This document shows positions 24,514-35,643 of a stretch of DNA of 64,000 nucleotides, piece after piece. Under the pieces are notes generated by a model that was not told the origin of the DNA, ran no database searches, and saw nothing but the letters and a program-made list of their open reading frames with translations. The translations under genes were made by a program, and so were the position numbers. Origin of the DNA: Spongospora subterranea (lineage: Eukaryota; Endomyxa; Phytomyxea; Plasmodiophorida; Plasmodiophoridae); assembly GCA_900404475.1 (NCBI GenBank), contig OUQQ01000009.1:1-64000 (forward strand). Reading direction: 5' to 3'. Every line of letters starts with the position of its first letter. Position 1 is the stretch's first letter.

Positions 24514-27282
24514 ATGATCGATTCGGATTTGCCAACGCTAAACTCACATCTGACCGATTTACTGCTGCGAGCGAACCAGTCGTCCCCAAGGCGGCGATGC
24601 ATGAACCTAGCAGTTGAGTTTGCACAAGACGCTCGCGATGGTCACAGGTAGCTGAATTGTTCGTGGAATATTGTCGTCGTAATTACGATTTTCCGACTCG
24701 CGTCTATGATCGATATTCAGTGCACAATTGACCCCGCGCTCTGATAAATCCACTTCCTCTGCAACTCGGTTCATGAGGAATAGGACATGCACAAATCTTC
24801 GTCGGATCGTGGCGATTGCATTTGTAAATCACCTGACTGTTATGCACAAAGGCTTTTGACGTTTATTGGATGCAAGGTTTGTTTAGTGTTTTTTGAGCCC
24901 GTTTGTACAGCTTGTGAAAGCACCCCGTATTATATCACAATATTGGAGGCCGTTTTGGTAACCTTTTTGCTCCTCGACCTCTGCTTGCAAGGCGTTGATT
25001 TAGGGTTAAAACGGTTTAGAGACAAGCGATGGAACTTGATACTTACATGTGTTCTACTCATAACTGCCATCGATCTCACTATAGCGTTTTGTTATTACCC
25101 ATCACCTGTTCTCCGTTTTTCTAGGCCGTTCAGGTCCTTTATCCCATTGTTAAGCAGTAAACCCTTACGCCGCTTTGCTTTCGTCGTCCTCAAGACTATA
25201 CCGAGCATTGGTAAGCAGTTGTTAACCTGGCCATGTAGTTTATGGTATCAATGTTCTGCAGCACATCTATTTGGATGCATGCTTGTAATTGTGGCCTGCT
25301 ACGCGATCTCTGGTGTGGCTCTTTTTTCACACGGAAAGTACGACGATCCAAACGAGATTCAGTTCAGTTCAGTTCAGAACCTCAACAATGTTCCTAATGC
25401 AGTAATTGCGCTGATTGTCTTGGTTACTTCCGAGAATTTTCCGGGTCAGGGTCTATGATCTGGACATGCGTCAACCACGTCATTTACAGCATATTAGATA
25501 TATACTCTCCTGGGATGCATCAGTCTCCGTTGCTCGCGACCCTGTACTTTTTCTCGTTTTTCGTCATTGGAGCGTGGTTGTTTATGAACCTGGTTTTGGC
25601 AGAAACCTATCGTTTCTATCGGAATCATCACACAGCAAAGGTTTCTCATGATCGTGCAAAAGAACAACGGTTTGTCAGCTAGTGTCCGTAGTGTTGCTGC
25701 TTAGACCCATTCATTATTGTTTTCACCACAGTTCCCTGTTCTGTTGTTATCAGATGTTAACCGAGATTTCGAGCCAGTCCTGCTTAGATGAGGTAAACGG
25801 CGTTGCTCGTGCCGGTTCTCCGTTTCCGTGACAGTTTATTGCTCAGGCAACTTTTAACACGTTTCTAAGTTATTTTGTTCCGACGCTACCCGCTGAGCAT
25901 CGAACCGTGTTATTTAATCTTCTTGACAAAAACCATAATAATAATATTGAGCTCAAAGAATTCATGGCTTTGATTGAGATTTTGCGTTATCAGATCACTC
26001 AGGTAAATTCTTGTTGTTACCCGATCGAAACATGTGTCAATATATGCGTTAGGTTTGGGACTGTGTTGAGTCTGGAGATGAACTTGCGAACTGGCGTGAA
26101 GTGCTGCGAGTTGGCTGTCGCAGAGCTTTGAACATCACATCTTTAAAATATTTCCGCACCACATGTTTAGGTAAGTACTGCCAATTTTCATGTCATTTAC
26201 TGATAGGCAATCTAGGAATTAGTGTCGCCAATCTAATAGCTTTGCTCTTGTTATCCGGTCAACCATATTCGCTGTTGATGCATATATCCAACTGGTTTTT
26301 CCTGTCACTCATGTTGTCAGAAAATGTTATCATTATTGCAGCGCGAGGCTGCAAAGGTAACGCGTCCACCTTGCAAATGCTTTTGTGTTAACCCCATTTC
26401 TGTGAAGGGGCATGGGAGGATAGACGTTTAGATTTGATGCTTGTGTTCTTGTCGGTACCAGCAGAAATAGCTCTTTGGGGACCGTATTTGACGGTCAGCC
26501 GATCGCTTCGGGTATTGCGTATCCTGCCCATATGGTAAGTTAACGCGCATCAACAGTAGGTTTTGCACTCTATATATTACTGCACGTTCAGGGGTAGTTC
26601 GCGTCCACTTCTTCAAACATTACGCTCCAGTAGTGCCATTGTTTGGCACTTGCTCTTCATCCTTGCCGCAGTATTTTTCTTCTTCGCCACGATTGGTCTT
26701 GAACTATTTTCCGAAGCTAGAATTGGGCATCCTCATCTGTTTTCAACTGGAGATGAAAACTTTGACTCCTTTTTGTAGGTTTATATGTTTCTTTTAGCTG
26801 GTACGTTTTGCGTTAACCGTTGCTGTCAGAGGTGCATGCTTGGCACTCTTCCAACTGTCCACTTCAAACAATTGGCAAAACAATCTATATCCTGCTATTC
26901 TTGATACTTCAATCTGGTCCAGCTTGTTTTTTATTGCTTTTTACTTTCTTGTTAATACTGTCATCGTTAATGTATTCGCTGCCAATTTAATCTCTGCTTA
27001 CACTCTTCGGGAGTCCGAAAAGACGGAACTTGTAAAATGTGGGCATTCCTTATTCAAAGTCGTGCTTCGCCGTCCATGGGAGAGGTTCATCAACGTCGTG
27101 TGATTCGATCAACAATTATTTTTAACCATTTGTTTAGGGCGATTATATCCACAGAAATGCCGCCATTCAATTCAGCGGAGGTTGCTTCGCTTCGATTATA
27201 CGTTCAAGATTTAGAGAATCAAATACAAGCTATCAATCAAGAAAATCTAAAGTTAAAATCTAGATCGGCTTCCGTTTCATAA
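24514..27282 (+). CDS. Two-pore cation channel (TPC) with an EF-hand linker
   Basis: Multi-exon, plus strand. A likely first exon starts at ATG 24514 (MIDSDLPTLNSHL...AVEFAQDARDG), resembling the helical N-terminus of TPCs; the next join is unresolved. Domain I helices: RLLTFIGCKVCLVFF, ITILEAVLVTFLLLDLCLQG, LILTCVLLITAIDLTIAF, an S4-like FRSFIPLLSSKPLRRFAFVVLK, S5, then pore LVTSENFP joined to DIYSPG by a phase-1 intron ending at 25508, and S6. The linker has one canonical EF loop, DKNHNNNIELKE. Domain II repeats the pattern, with voltage-sensor-like SRSLRVLRILPI and pore STSNNWQNNLYP, where NNW matches TPC filter II. The tail ends in a coiled coil (SLRLYVQDLENQIQAINQEN). TPCs sit in endolysosomal or vacuolar membranes and pass Na+ or Ca2+. 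Confidence 0.85.
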
Positions 27283-27505
27283 TATATCCGGTCAATGGCT
27301 CGTCTAGATAAAATTTATATAAAGTTTGGCTTTTTTCTTGCCGGCGTGATTTTGAATATATATTGTTGTTGAAACCATGTTTCTTGATGGATTCCTAATT
27401 TGAATGTCCCGAAAATATAAACAGCCCGGTTTGGTTAATGTACCGATCGATCGTTACAGGCATTCGGTGTCGCCGAAATCCAAAGCATGATATAAAGCTC
27501 TGTGG

Positions 27506-29635
27506 ATGGAGACAAGCGATGCCGAGGAGGAGGATGCACTTGCTGAACTAGAGCTAGAACTTCTAGCTTTACGGGATGGGGAACTATCAGAGCTTGAAAA
27601 TTACGACAGTGATTATGAAGAGCAGACCGCCGTCGACTTGGGTACATGTGTGGATGAAAATGATGTCTTTACTCAATGGTTGTCGCATGTCGAACAATGT
27701 GACTATATTTTGAAAGGCGAAGGTGGTTCAGCGACGGCTATGAAAGGAACAAGAAATCGAAGCATCACTCGCAACGATGAGGACGACAGTCGGCAAGAAA
27801 GTGAAGGACGACTAGGTATCGAAGGCGATGTTGAAGTCCTTCAGATAAAACTTGCGGATTTGAAGGTGGAAACTGAACGGAAAAGCCATGAATCGCGCCG
27901 ACGATGGCAGGAAATTGAACTTTTCAGAGAACGGCAGGCCCACGCAGCAGAGGAGCGCAGATTAATGGAATTGGAGGATGAAATAGCTACTCGTACAATA
28001 CAGGACAATCAGCGCCGCCTAAAACAAGAGCGCCGCCGAATGCAGACTGAAGACCGCCGGCAACGACAAATTCTTCAAGAGTTTTCACGGGTTGCCAGTG
28101 AACGGCAGAGAATGGTATCAGAGGACAATAATGAGAAACAACGACGCCAGAAAATGGCGTGCGATGTAGAAGAAGAGAAGAAAGCTATGGCTAAAGCGGA
28201 CGAGGCTTCACGAATACGCATCGCCGAAGAATTCAAGATCGAGCGTCGCTGTGAACGACAACGACGAATGTTGCTTCGTGCGAAACTAACAAAAAAGCCG
28301 GATGAAGCAATGACGATGTCCATATCAGGGCCTGACGTAATCTTGCGAAGCGTCGGGGCTTCTGTGCGACAAGATAATTTTACACAACGACATGAGATTT
28401 GGAGGAGGCAAGCGCCACCGGCCCCTAAAATCGTACCTGGTTTTCATATCCGGATCATGGAGTGTAGAGGACAGGGGATTTCGGATTTGAGGGCGTTTGG
28501 AGCCCAACCGCATTTAGAAACGCTCGACATCAGCGATAATAATATTACGGTGATATTAGCGGCGTCTCTGCCCAAGCGGTTGCGTCGTCTCATGGTGGCG
28601 CGGTGTGGGCTGAAATGTGTTGATGGCGATATCTCGTTAGGACTGTTACAGTACATGAATCTGACCGGTAACCCGCTGACCATTATCAATATCGGAGTGA
28701 CACCCCTCTTGCATACGTTGTTGGTCGACCCCATCGTCACTGTCAAGGCAGAATGGGTTCCCCGACTACGCACCAGCAGGCAACACCACACCAACTGGGC
28801 GGAATCAGCGTTACGCGAACATTACGCTAGGCCAATTAGTGATAGCGCAACCATTTCCGATTGCCGAAACGTTTACGAAGGAGATCGGATGTGCTCTCTC
28901 AGTGCACTACTGGTTCAGTGGCGCATGGGAAGTCAACGCGCCGTCCATCTCATCAGTGAGTTCTGGTTACGCTACCGGCCGTCATTTCGTGAACGGATCC
29001 GTCAGGAAGCGTCACATTGCATTCAAAAGTGCTGGAGACGCTATAAAGCGAGGGTCCAAGCGGCGTCTGTTATAAAACGATGGTGGACAGCGAAAAACGT
29101 TTTGCGCAAGGTTCGGCATATAAAACTAGCGGCACTTTCCAAGTTTGACGAAGACCAAGACGATATTGAACGACTTAATGACGGATTCTTTGATTTTATA
29201 CACGATGACGTTGTGTCGGCATTGAGGTCGGTGATATCGCTGCCGCCGTATACCGAACCCAAATGTCAACCCATCCAAAAGCAAAACGTAGAGTTCAAAG
29301 CTTCTACAAAAGAATTGTCGATTGCTAGTCCCGTTCTGATGCCAGATAGACTATGCTCTTCCTCTGACATTTTGGAAGATTTGCCCAAACTATCTCTACC
29401 GCCGATATTGTCTTCTTTACGGCCATTATCATGTAATCCAACATCAGAGGAAATTGGTTGCAACTCCTCAATCAGCGATATTTACGATAACGATGGCTTC
29501 CAACCGACTTCAGACGACGATAAAGGAGAACCTGGCGATATATGGCAATTTTCCGTCAGTAAATATAAGTATCACCTTTGTTCATTAGTTAAATTGTTTC
29601 GGCGGTTAGAGCGACCGGACCCGGATGCTGTTTAA
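27506..29635 (+). CDS. LRRIQ1-like leucine-rich-repeat and IQ-motif protein
   Basis: Single exon, 709 aa, ATG at 27506. It opens with an acidic region and then a long charged coiled coil (about 95-270, rich in RRxxxE). A short block of leucine-rich repeats follows at about 310-420 (GISDLRAFGAQPHLETLDIS, then LRRLMVARCGLKCVDG and LLQYMNLTGNPL). Two IQ-like calmodulin-binding motifs lie at about 497-535 (HCIQKCWRRYKARVQ and ASVIKRWWTAKN). This order of coiled coil, LRR and IQ is that of LRRIQ1, linked in animals to cilia. The acidic C-terminal 170 residues look disordered. The absence of introns in 2.1 kb contrasts with the neighbouring channel gene. Confidence 0.75.
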   Translation: METSDAEEEDALAELELELLALRDGELSELENYDSDYEEQTAVDLGTCVDENDVFTQWLSHVEQCDYILKGEGGSATAMKGTRNRSITRNDEDDSRQESEGRLGIEGDVEVLQIKLADLKVETERKSHESRRRWQEIELFRERQAHAAEERRLMELEDEIATRTIQDNQRRLKQERRRMQTEDRRQRQILQEFSRVASERQRMVSEDNNEKQRRQKMACDVEEEKKAMAKADEASRIRIAEEFKIERRCERQRRMLLRAKLTKKPDEAMTMSISGPDVILRSVGASVRQDNFTQRHEIWRRQAPPAPKIVPGFHIRIMECRGQGISDLRAFGAQPHLETLDISDNNITVILAASLPKRLRRLMVARCGLKCVDGDISLGLLQYMNLTGNPLTIINIGVTPLLHTLLVDPIVTVKAEWVPRLRTSRQHHTNWAESALREHYARPISDSATISDCRNVYEGDRMCSLSALLVQWRMGSQRAVHLISEFWLRYRPSFRERIRQEASHCIQKCWRRYKARVQAASVIKRWWTAKNVLRKVRHIKLAALSKFDEDQDDIERLNDGFFDFIHDDVVSALRSVISLPPYTEPKCQPIQKQNVEFKASTKELSIASPVLMPDRLCSSSDILEDLPKLSLPPILSSLRPLSCNPTSEEIGCNSSISDIYDNDGFQPTSDDDKGEPGDIWQFSVSKYKYHLCSLVKLFRRLERPDPDAV

Positions 29636-30237
29636 CAAAAAAGCGCGGCGGCATCGACTGATGCACATAGCGAAGCAACGACGTCACGCCAGTGCCATGG
29701 AAAGGTGATCCATCGACGTCGCATACTCTTGTAGAAAGAACTCTCGTTTCTGAAACTCGGACTTTCTGCATTAACAAATATCAAATGTAATTTCGTCTAA
29801 TATTTCCTGCTCTTCAGGCTACATTATATCAAAACACTAGTTCCTCCGCCGCCAGCTGTCAACCGCAGTAGCTCAGTTAAACGCTCTGGAGACCCGTGCA
29901 CAGCCCCCGTTGCCCAATATATGATGCTGATGGGAAACTTTTCCCCATCCCGTAGAAAAACTTAGTCTGGGGATATATTTTTGAAATTATATATATATAT
30001 TGTCGTTTCCCCTATACTTGTTTTCTGGCAATCGTTGGGCAGGGACGACTAGGTTACCAGATCTTGAAATTAGCGCCAGCGTAGTCTGGATATATGAATA
30101 TTTATTCAAGCTCAAACTGGCTACTTATTTCGGAGCTGGTCGGACCGTTTTTTTCATCGGAGGCTAATTTCGGACTGAAGCGATCATACCAAATAAGGGG
30201 AGGTTCTAGCCAGAACTGGTAAAAGAGTGTTGTCGCC
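29636..30237. other. Intergenic
   Basis: No gene seen. An (AT)n tract lies at about 29987-30000. The region presumably holds the 3' end of the LRR/IQ gene and the promoter of the next gene. Confidence 0.4.
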
Positions 30238-30918
30238 ATGTACGCCGGCAACAGAGGGCAGCAGAAAGAGAAGTGGCGCGGAACCCTTGGGGCGTTATAT
30301 GCTTTCTGGGTTCTTCAATTCCTATTCGTAATTGGATTTGCCGTCTCAGCATTCGTTTGCGCTGCCAATTACTTCCTGACAGCAGCAGATACAGCTGTTC
30401 TCTGTTGGATAGCATTAACATTTCTAATTCCTCACTTTTGGAGTATTGCATTGTTCCATGTAAAACGTCACAGATCCGCTTTCAACATCGGAACCTTTTT
30501 CGGCATGAACATTATCCTAATGCAGCTTGCCATAATTGAGGTCAGTTGACAAACGACAATTTTTCTCAATATCTATTGTTTACGGTATCTGGTCGTTTCA
30601 CGATTAGCGACAGTGAGGGTCGATCAGGTTTGATCTGAATTATATTGTTTGCGTGTTCAGGCTGTTAACAGTGGAATGATCGCGGGCGAGAGATCAATCT
30701 ATAGTTCTCCATTCGTCCCACTCTGTGTGTTCTCAGTATTATTGGCGATCACAACGTTCATTAATTGTTTCTTAACGTATTACGCGTTTACTCCTATGGT
30801 CGAAACTTATCAGAAGGCGACGGGCAAGGCGATCGATATGGGCGCATATGATACCCGATCCGGAACTGGTGGACAAGGTTTAGGACGATCAACGCCTCCC
30901 ATCTCTACTGTCTCTTAA
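30238..30918 (+). CDS. Small four-helix (tetraspan) membrane protein
   Basis: Two exons, 30238..30540 and 30661..30918, phase-0 join, 186 aa. A short N-terminal tail (MYAGNRGQQKEKWRGT) precedes four hydrophobic helices at about 18-40 (LYAFWVLQFLFVIGFAVSAF), 52-74, 82-102 and 117-138 (PLCVFSVLLAITTFIN). The cytosolic C-terminus is Gly/Ser/Thr-rich. The topology with both tails cytosolic recalls MARVEL/SCAMP-like tetraspan vesicle proteins, but I find no diagnostic motif, so the family is open. A polyadenylation-type AATAAA lies 38 bp after the stop. Confidence 0.75.
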
Positions 30919-30955
30919 TGAATCATTTGGAGTTGACCGAAAACACCAAGCGCTA

Positions 30956-30961
30956 AATAAA
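30956..30961 (+). terminator. Putative polyadenylation signal AATAAA
   Basis: AATAAA 38 bp downstream of the stop codon of the four-helix protein, in the position expected for its 3' end. Confidence 0.45.
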
Positions 30962-31340
30962 GTTGTAGTCGCTTTAATCTATTTTCGCAATGTTTTCGAC
31001 AATGAGCGATTTCGCAGTTTTGAGTCATTATTACCTCATTGAGCCACAGCTGCAAAATGTGAAATCAAACACTGACGACGCAACAAGTTTTTTCGATTCC
31101 GACAGGAATGAACCCAGCATTTTTATCATAATAGAAATGGCGGCGAGAAATGCAGGTATATCAAAGTGAACAGCAGCCCTATAAGGCCTGTGTGTGATGG
31201 TGCTGGCGATATATTGACACAGCTTGAGACTATCATGACCCATGCCTGTGACGGGTAGTGATAGACCGACTAATGAGCTGCCGGCCGGTATTCACTATTA
31301 ACATTAACAGGATTTGACGCCGATCAATTCAGACACGAAA

Positions 31341-32087
31341 ATGGGCTCCAGAACTACTGAGCCAGTCGCAACAGATCTTCAGCCGATTGATGCGATCGCC
31401 GAAACACTGCTTCAATACGAGACATCGGTGAGAGTTTTGCCATTGAATTACGATAGGAATTGACCTAGGAAATTATACAAGGTTGGGGAAGCAGTGACGC
31501 CCAAAACTGGGAAGACGCAACAGTTGAGTGAGGTGCTAAAATCAATTCTACCACCACGGATGGTTAATGGTAAATTGCAATGCGTATCGATGAAGCCGAC
31601 ATCTCGCGAAGACGTGATCAAGCTACAGATCACCTTGGACGATCGGCTACAGTTGCGTCAGGCGCGAGAGACAGGCATTTGCCCAGTCCGCGAGGAGTTG
31701 TACTCGCAGACGTTTGACGAGCTGATGCGTCAGGTGACGATCGAGTGCCCTGAACGAGGGCTGCTGTTGCTGCGCATTCGTGACGAAGCACGAATGTCAA
31801 TAGCGGCATATGAAACTCTATATCAAAGCAGTATTGTTTTTGGTATTCGAAAGTCGCTGCAAGCTGAGCTTGGAACTGGGTCTCTAGCTGAAAAGATCGC
31901 CGAACTGGAGTCCAAAAAATCTGCGCTGAAAGTCGAGCTTGAGGGGCTTCGAACAAGATACGAAACCGTTGAGCGACAGGATGGTGAACGTCGAGCAGTC
32001 CAGGAAAAAAAACGACAGGATGAGAAGGAATTCGTGAAGTTTCAGAGACAACATCTGGAGGCATTTCTCAAAACTACTGTATCCTAA
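31341..32087 (+). CDS. DNALI1: Axonemal inner-arm dynein light chain p28 (DNALI1)
   Basis: Two exons, 31341..31427 and 31482..32087, phase-0 join (GT...CAAG), 230 aa. The family core is unmistakable: QARETGICPVREELYSQTFD, ELMRQVTIECPERGLLLLRI, RDEARMSIAAYETLYQSS and FGIRKSLQAE, followed by the C-terminal coiled coil. The short first exon gives the N-terminal ETLLQYETS segment, typical of the LLKY region. p28 binds single-headed inner-arm dyneins in motile axonemes. This is the strongest single sign that the organism makes motile flagella. Confidence 0.95.
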
Positions 32088-32371
32088 TTAAGCGAATTAT
32101 TATCGTAATATGCCATAGATATCATTCAATATCATTTGCACTGGAATTCATTGGAACTCCAATTATGCGATATGCTAGATGCAGGCTCTCTACGATGAAG
32201 ATTCGTGACGAACTAGCCATTGAAACCACAAATTGAACTTTTAGAAATGCTACCGAAATCCCTCTAGTACTCTGTGGTATTAATTGTTGACTACCGTCTG
32301 GAGGCAGCGGTCATTCGGAGTTGGTTTCGTTTTTTGTAAAAGTTTTAGGGATATTACTTTATTTTTGCTTC

Positions 32372-33030
32372 TCGTTGCCGAAATATTGTTCGAATGCTTT
32401 GCTTCGTCGATGTCGGCCCTTGCCTCTGGGCAATCCGCTGAATCCCAGCTCGTCCGTTTCAGAAAGTATATCAAAGTTTGACCGTCCTCGCTAACATCGA
32501 GTGTTGGGACAAATCCAGTTACCAAAGCCAGTATAACGGCAATGTACGAGGTTCCATTTGATGTGTACTAAATGGTTTCATGTAAAAGTACGTCAATGCT
32601 GAAACCAGCGGCTTTTGTAGCCGCAGCAGGTGTCATATTGAAGATTGCCATTGCTGGTTGCTCAAAGTCTTTTTTGCCTGTCGGCTCTTGGGACTACCAA
32701 GACTAAGAATGGCCGGCTGGACTTTCGGAGTGACTGGCGAATCATCGTAGTCGTCAGAATCTGGTGATCATTGTCCATTGAGTAATCTCCAACCGACAAA
32801 GACAAGAAACCATTCAGTACATAACAAATGAAACCTCGTACATTGCGGTTATACTGGCTTTGGTAACTGGATTTGTCCCAACACTCGATGTCAGCGAGGA
32901 CGGTCAAACTTTACTATACCTTCTGAAACGGACGGGTTGGGATCCAGCGAATTTCATCAGTCCAGAGGCAAGAACCGACATTTGTGCCAGCGACGAGGCA
33001 AAAGCATTCGTACGATATTTCGGCAACGAG
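32372..33030. repeat. Inverted repeat with protein-like arms
   Basis: Left arm about 32372-32580, right arm about 32807-33030, spacer about 226 bp. Read outward-in on each strand, both arms translate to nearly the same peptide: LALVTGFVPTLDVSEDGQTL, then (I/L)Y(F/L)LKRT and PEAR...DEAK. Arm differences include in-frame indels of two and three codons (DC versus NFIS; DI-DEAK versus DICASDEAK). That pattern suggests the arms diverged while coding. Only the right arm stays open longer, to a stop near 33102. The family is unknown and no transposase was found in the spacer. Confidence 0.75.
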
Positions 33031-33379
33031 TCTTTGGAAACAGTCACAGTCGCTATCCCCTGCACGTTTGCAGACTTTTCAACCCGGATTGATTATTGTT
33101 GAAAAACTCTGTGAATGCTATACCGGTATTTGTGTGCATTTACAGTAAATTTTTTCAAGAGGAGTTTTGTTTGATGTCATGTGCTCTTTGTCGACCTGTG
33201 AGTAGCTAAAGGCTGCCTTTTCGCGGCCTGTCCGCTGAAGGCGCAATGTACTCTCATGACAAATCCAAGGATATGCCGAACGGGGTAGAAGCCCCCAATT
33301 TGCGTTGCGTTTCGGTTCACCTCATTTTAGTCCTATGGGAGCCAGTTTCGATCTCAACAACGAGAAGCGTCAACCTAAT

Positions 33380-33775
33380 CTGGCAGATTTATTGATTGCG
33401 TACAGAGTCTGCAACTTCCGAAGGGAAAAATTGGATCTATTGCACAGAAGTTTTCTGTAACTACAAAGTCGGTCTCGCGAATCTAATCAACCGCCAAAAA
33501 GCAGTACACCGTTGATGGCGCTGTCGATGTGAGCGCCAGAAGAAAGGGTCGGTGTGAGCGAAAAAGAGGAGATTGGAGAGCTCATCCAGCAGAAAGTCAA
33601 AGAGGTTCCTTTGCGACAAAGATCCACACTTCAAAGCATTTCACATGCCACTCAAATCCCGTTGGGAACTCTTCCGCGGCAGGTATTTCTCACGGCGACG
33701 ATCCTTATCCGAATTCGACCCGAGCGTGATCCTTTCTTGAGTCTCTTCTGGTGGGACCTTGTTGAGCAGCGCTAA
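33380..33775 (+). pseudogene. Tc1/mariner-like transposase relic (N-terminal helix-turn-helix part)
   Basis: The plus strand carries, in one frame with an internal stop, IGSIAQKFSVTTKSVSRI, then DVSARRKGRCERKR. After a frame change comes IQQKVKEVPLRQRSTLQSI and QIPLGTLPR. These are the two DNA-binding helix blocks and linker found at the N-terminus of Tc1-like transposases of the type frequent in protists. The stop in the first block, the frame change and the absence of a DDE/D core mean it is dead. Confidence 0.6.
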
Positions 33776-34122
33776 ATCACCTGCTCCACTTCGACTAATC
33801 ATATCGTCTGAACCAGGTCATCATCGTCGCTGTAAGAGTCAGAGCTATCAAGGAATTGGTTCCAGTGAAATAGTAGCGAACCCCGGTCCCGGTTGGTGCC
33901 AATCACAAATTCATCAGAGCTACCATGATACAATCAAAAGCTGTTTTTTTAACAAGGTAGCCATTACGTATGAGTTCGTCAACGTGGTGAGAGTCGACTC
34001 CTATCGTCAAGCGTTTTTTCCAAATGACGAGGTTTACAGCCATCATTATATGAACATCCACTGATATTTATGGCTTCTTATACTGAATGATGATGGAATA
34101 ATGGCGATGCCTTCACTAGCCG
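33776..34122. other. Intergenic
   Basis: Short unassigned frames only, probably the rest of the decayed element and 3' flank of the following minus-strand gene. Confidence 0.35.
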
Positions 34123-35040
34123 TCATAAGTCACAAGCCGAACGGGTTCTCGACGGATTTCTGTGGAACACATCACTGAGTCGTCGCTTCAGTTTGAATGC
34201 GTTTGGCGAATTGTGCCACCATGTTTTCTTCTTGGGCGTCGAAAGTACCTCCTGGTCCTCTTTCACAGGTGTGACTGCAGTTATATGTAGGCCTTGCGTA
34301 ATTCGATTTGGCGACGTCTCCCTGGATGTTAGCGACTCAGAACCGCACGATTGCCTTCTGCTCATTGTCCTGCGTGAAGAAGCTGTTGACGTTGACGTTT
34401 GGTATGGGGTATCATCAACGGGATGTTGCGGCTCAACATATCGTTTGGTTACGACCGGATTAATTGGCATGAACGCCATCGATACTCGACGTTGTGGTGA
34501 TAAGGCCTTTCGTACCGGAGAGCACGATCCCTCAGATGCTCGTAATACCGTCGCCTCATCCTCTTCCCCATAACTGATGCCAGCGGGGCTGGGGAGGTCA
34601 TATGACAGCATATCCATATCAACATAATCAGAAATCCTTCTTTCAAGTTCTAACAGTAACCGCCGCCTCGGCCCAGAGACTACTAATTTTTCGTCGTCAC
34701 TACAACGAACAGTCTCCAATCGAGCATCGTTTTCGAGAGCGCGGCGCTCTTCGACTGCAAAAATACTGCTACGAGACAGGCCTTTGCTGGCCTTAGTAAT
34801 TCCGATCTCATAGAGAAGATCTCGAACCCGATGCAGAATACGCCATCGTCGAAAGCAGCGTTGGATGGCGACAGCTGCCTTATCGCGCGCGTCATTCCGT
34901 AGTTGTCGATTTTCAGCTTCAAGCTCGTCAATTCGCTTCAAGGCTGCAATCAAGTCTTCAAACAACGGCTGCAGTAGATCTTTCGTATGGCCAATGCGAG
35001 CAATTAAGTCACTGGTCCTGAAACGATCGCCTTCCTCCAT
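34123..35040 (-). CDS. IQ-motif coiled-coil protein of unknown family
   Basis: Single exon, 305 aa from the ATG at 35040; an upstream TTG is ignored. A coiled coil (DLIAALKRIDELEAENRQLR) runs into one IQ motif at about 57-70 (VAIQRCFRRWRILHRV), a calmodulin-type light-chain site. The middle is Ser/Arg/Pro-rich and probably disordered. The C-terminus is basic (KKKTWWHNSPNAFKLKRRLS). The many SP, TP and RxxS sites suggest phospho-regulation, but this is inference. No homologue recognised. Confidence 0.7.
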   Translation of the reverse strand: MEEGDRFRTSDLIARIGHTKDLLQPLFEDLIAALKRIDELEAENRQLRNDARDKAAVAIQRCFRRWRILHRVRDLLYEIGITKASKGLSRSSIFAVEERRALENDARLETVRCSDDEKLVVSGPRRRLLLELERRISDYVDMDMLSYDLPSPAGISYGEEDEATVLRASEGSCSPVRKALSPQRRVSMAFMPINPVVTKRYVEPQHPVDDTPYQTSTSTASSRRTMSRRQSCGSESLTSRETSPNRITQGLHITAVTPVKEDQEVLSTPKKKTWWHNSPNAFKLKRRLSDVFHRNPSRTRSACDL

Positions 35041-35569
35041 TACCGGCCACAATGATATGAGGTGAAGTGAGTGTGAAGATTAGTGTATTCGATAGCAATG
35101 ATGGTAGCATTAGCCTCTACTCGCTAAACATTATTATATCTGCAGGGCAAAATCCAGCGGGTTCCGCCTTATCTTTCACTAACGGGGTCCCTCTTTCATC
35201 ATTATGATTATGAGATCGAGGCTGCGCATTCTACCAATGAACAAACCTGAACAAACGGTGAATATTACCTGTAGTTTCGCAAAGCATGCACAGAGCATGG
35301 GCCCGGGCGGTGATGAGCAGCTACTACGATTGAATACAATGAATACTATTCGAATTGACGGCTGTTTGGACTGTTTGATTGACTCATGATGTATTAGAAC
35401 CGATGATGTTCAACAGTACGACATTTTCAAATGCAAAAACAGTACAGCAACCTATTGAACTGTTCCTCATTCAAATAAAACTAGAATACGACCCATCCAG
35501 AAGCAATTTTTCAAAGAAGGGCCAATTATGATATGATTGCTAACCTGGAGCCCCATATACAGAGTTAGA
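35041..35569. other. Intergenic
   Basis: A plus-strand frame (about 35240-35389) is too short and featureless to call. Nothing else seen. Confidence 0.35.
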
Positions 35570-35643
35570 GTCTGAGTGGCGCAACCGGTCAGCGCGTTCG
35601 ACTGTTAATCGAGAGGTTGTGGGTTCGAGTCCCACCTTGGACG
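35570..35643 (+). tRNA. trnN(GTT): tRNA-Asn (GTT)
   Basis: 74 nt, no intron. Acceptor GTCTGAG pairs with CTTGGAC (two G-T wobbles and one A-T), discriminator G. A-box-like TGGCGCAACCGG, anticodon stem TTCGA/TCGAG around CTGTTAA with anticodon GTT, T-arm GTGGG-TTCGAGT-CCCAC. CCA is not encoded, as expected in a eukaryote. Confidence 0.93.

Noticed and set aside
24166..24792. Minus-strand type I membrane protein opposite the TPC 5' end
   Set aside because: The hydrophobic stretch is striking, but the frames do not join cleanly, and the plus strand there reads a good TPC N-terminus (AVEFAQDARDG).
29861..29990. snoRNA or snRNA upstream of the four-helix protein
   Set aside because: ATGATG and CTGATG resemble C/D boxes, but spacing and stem are wrong and no snRNA consensus was found.
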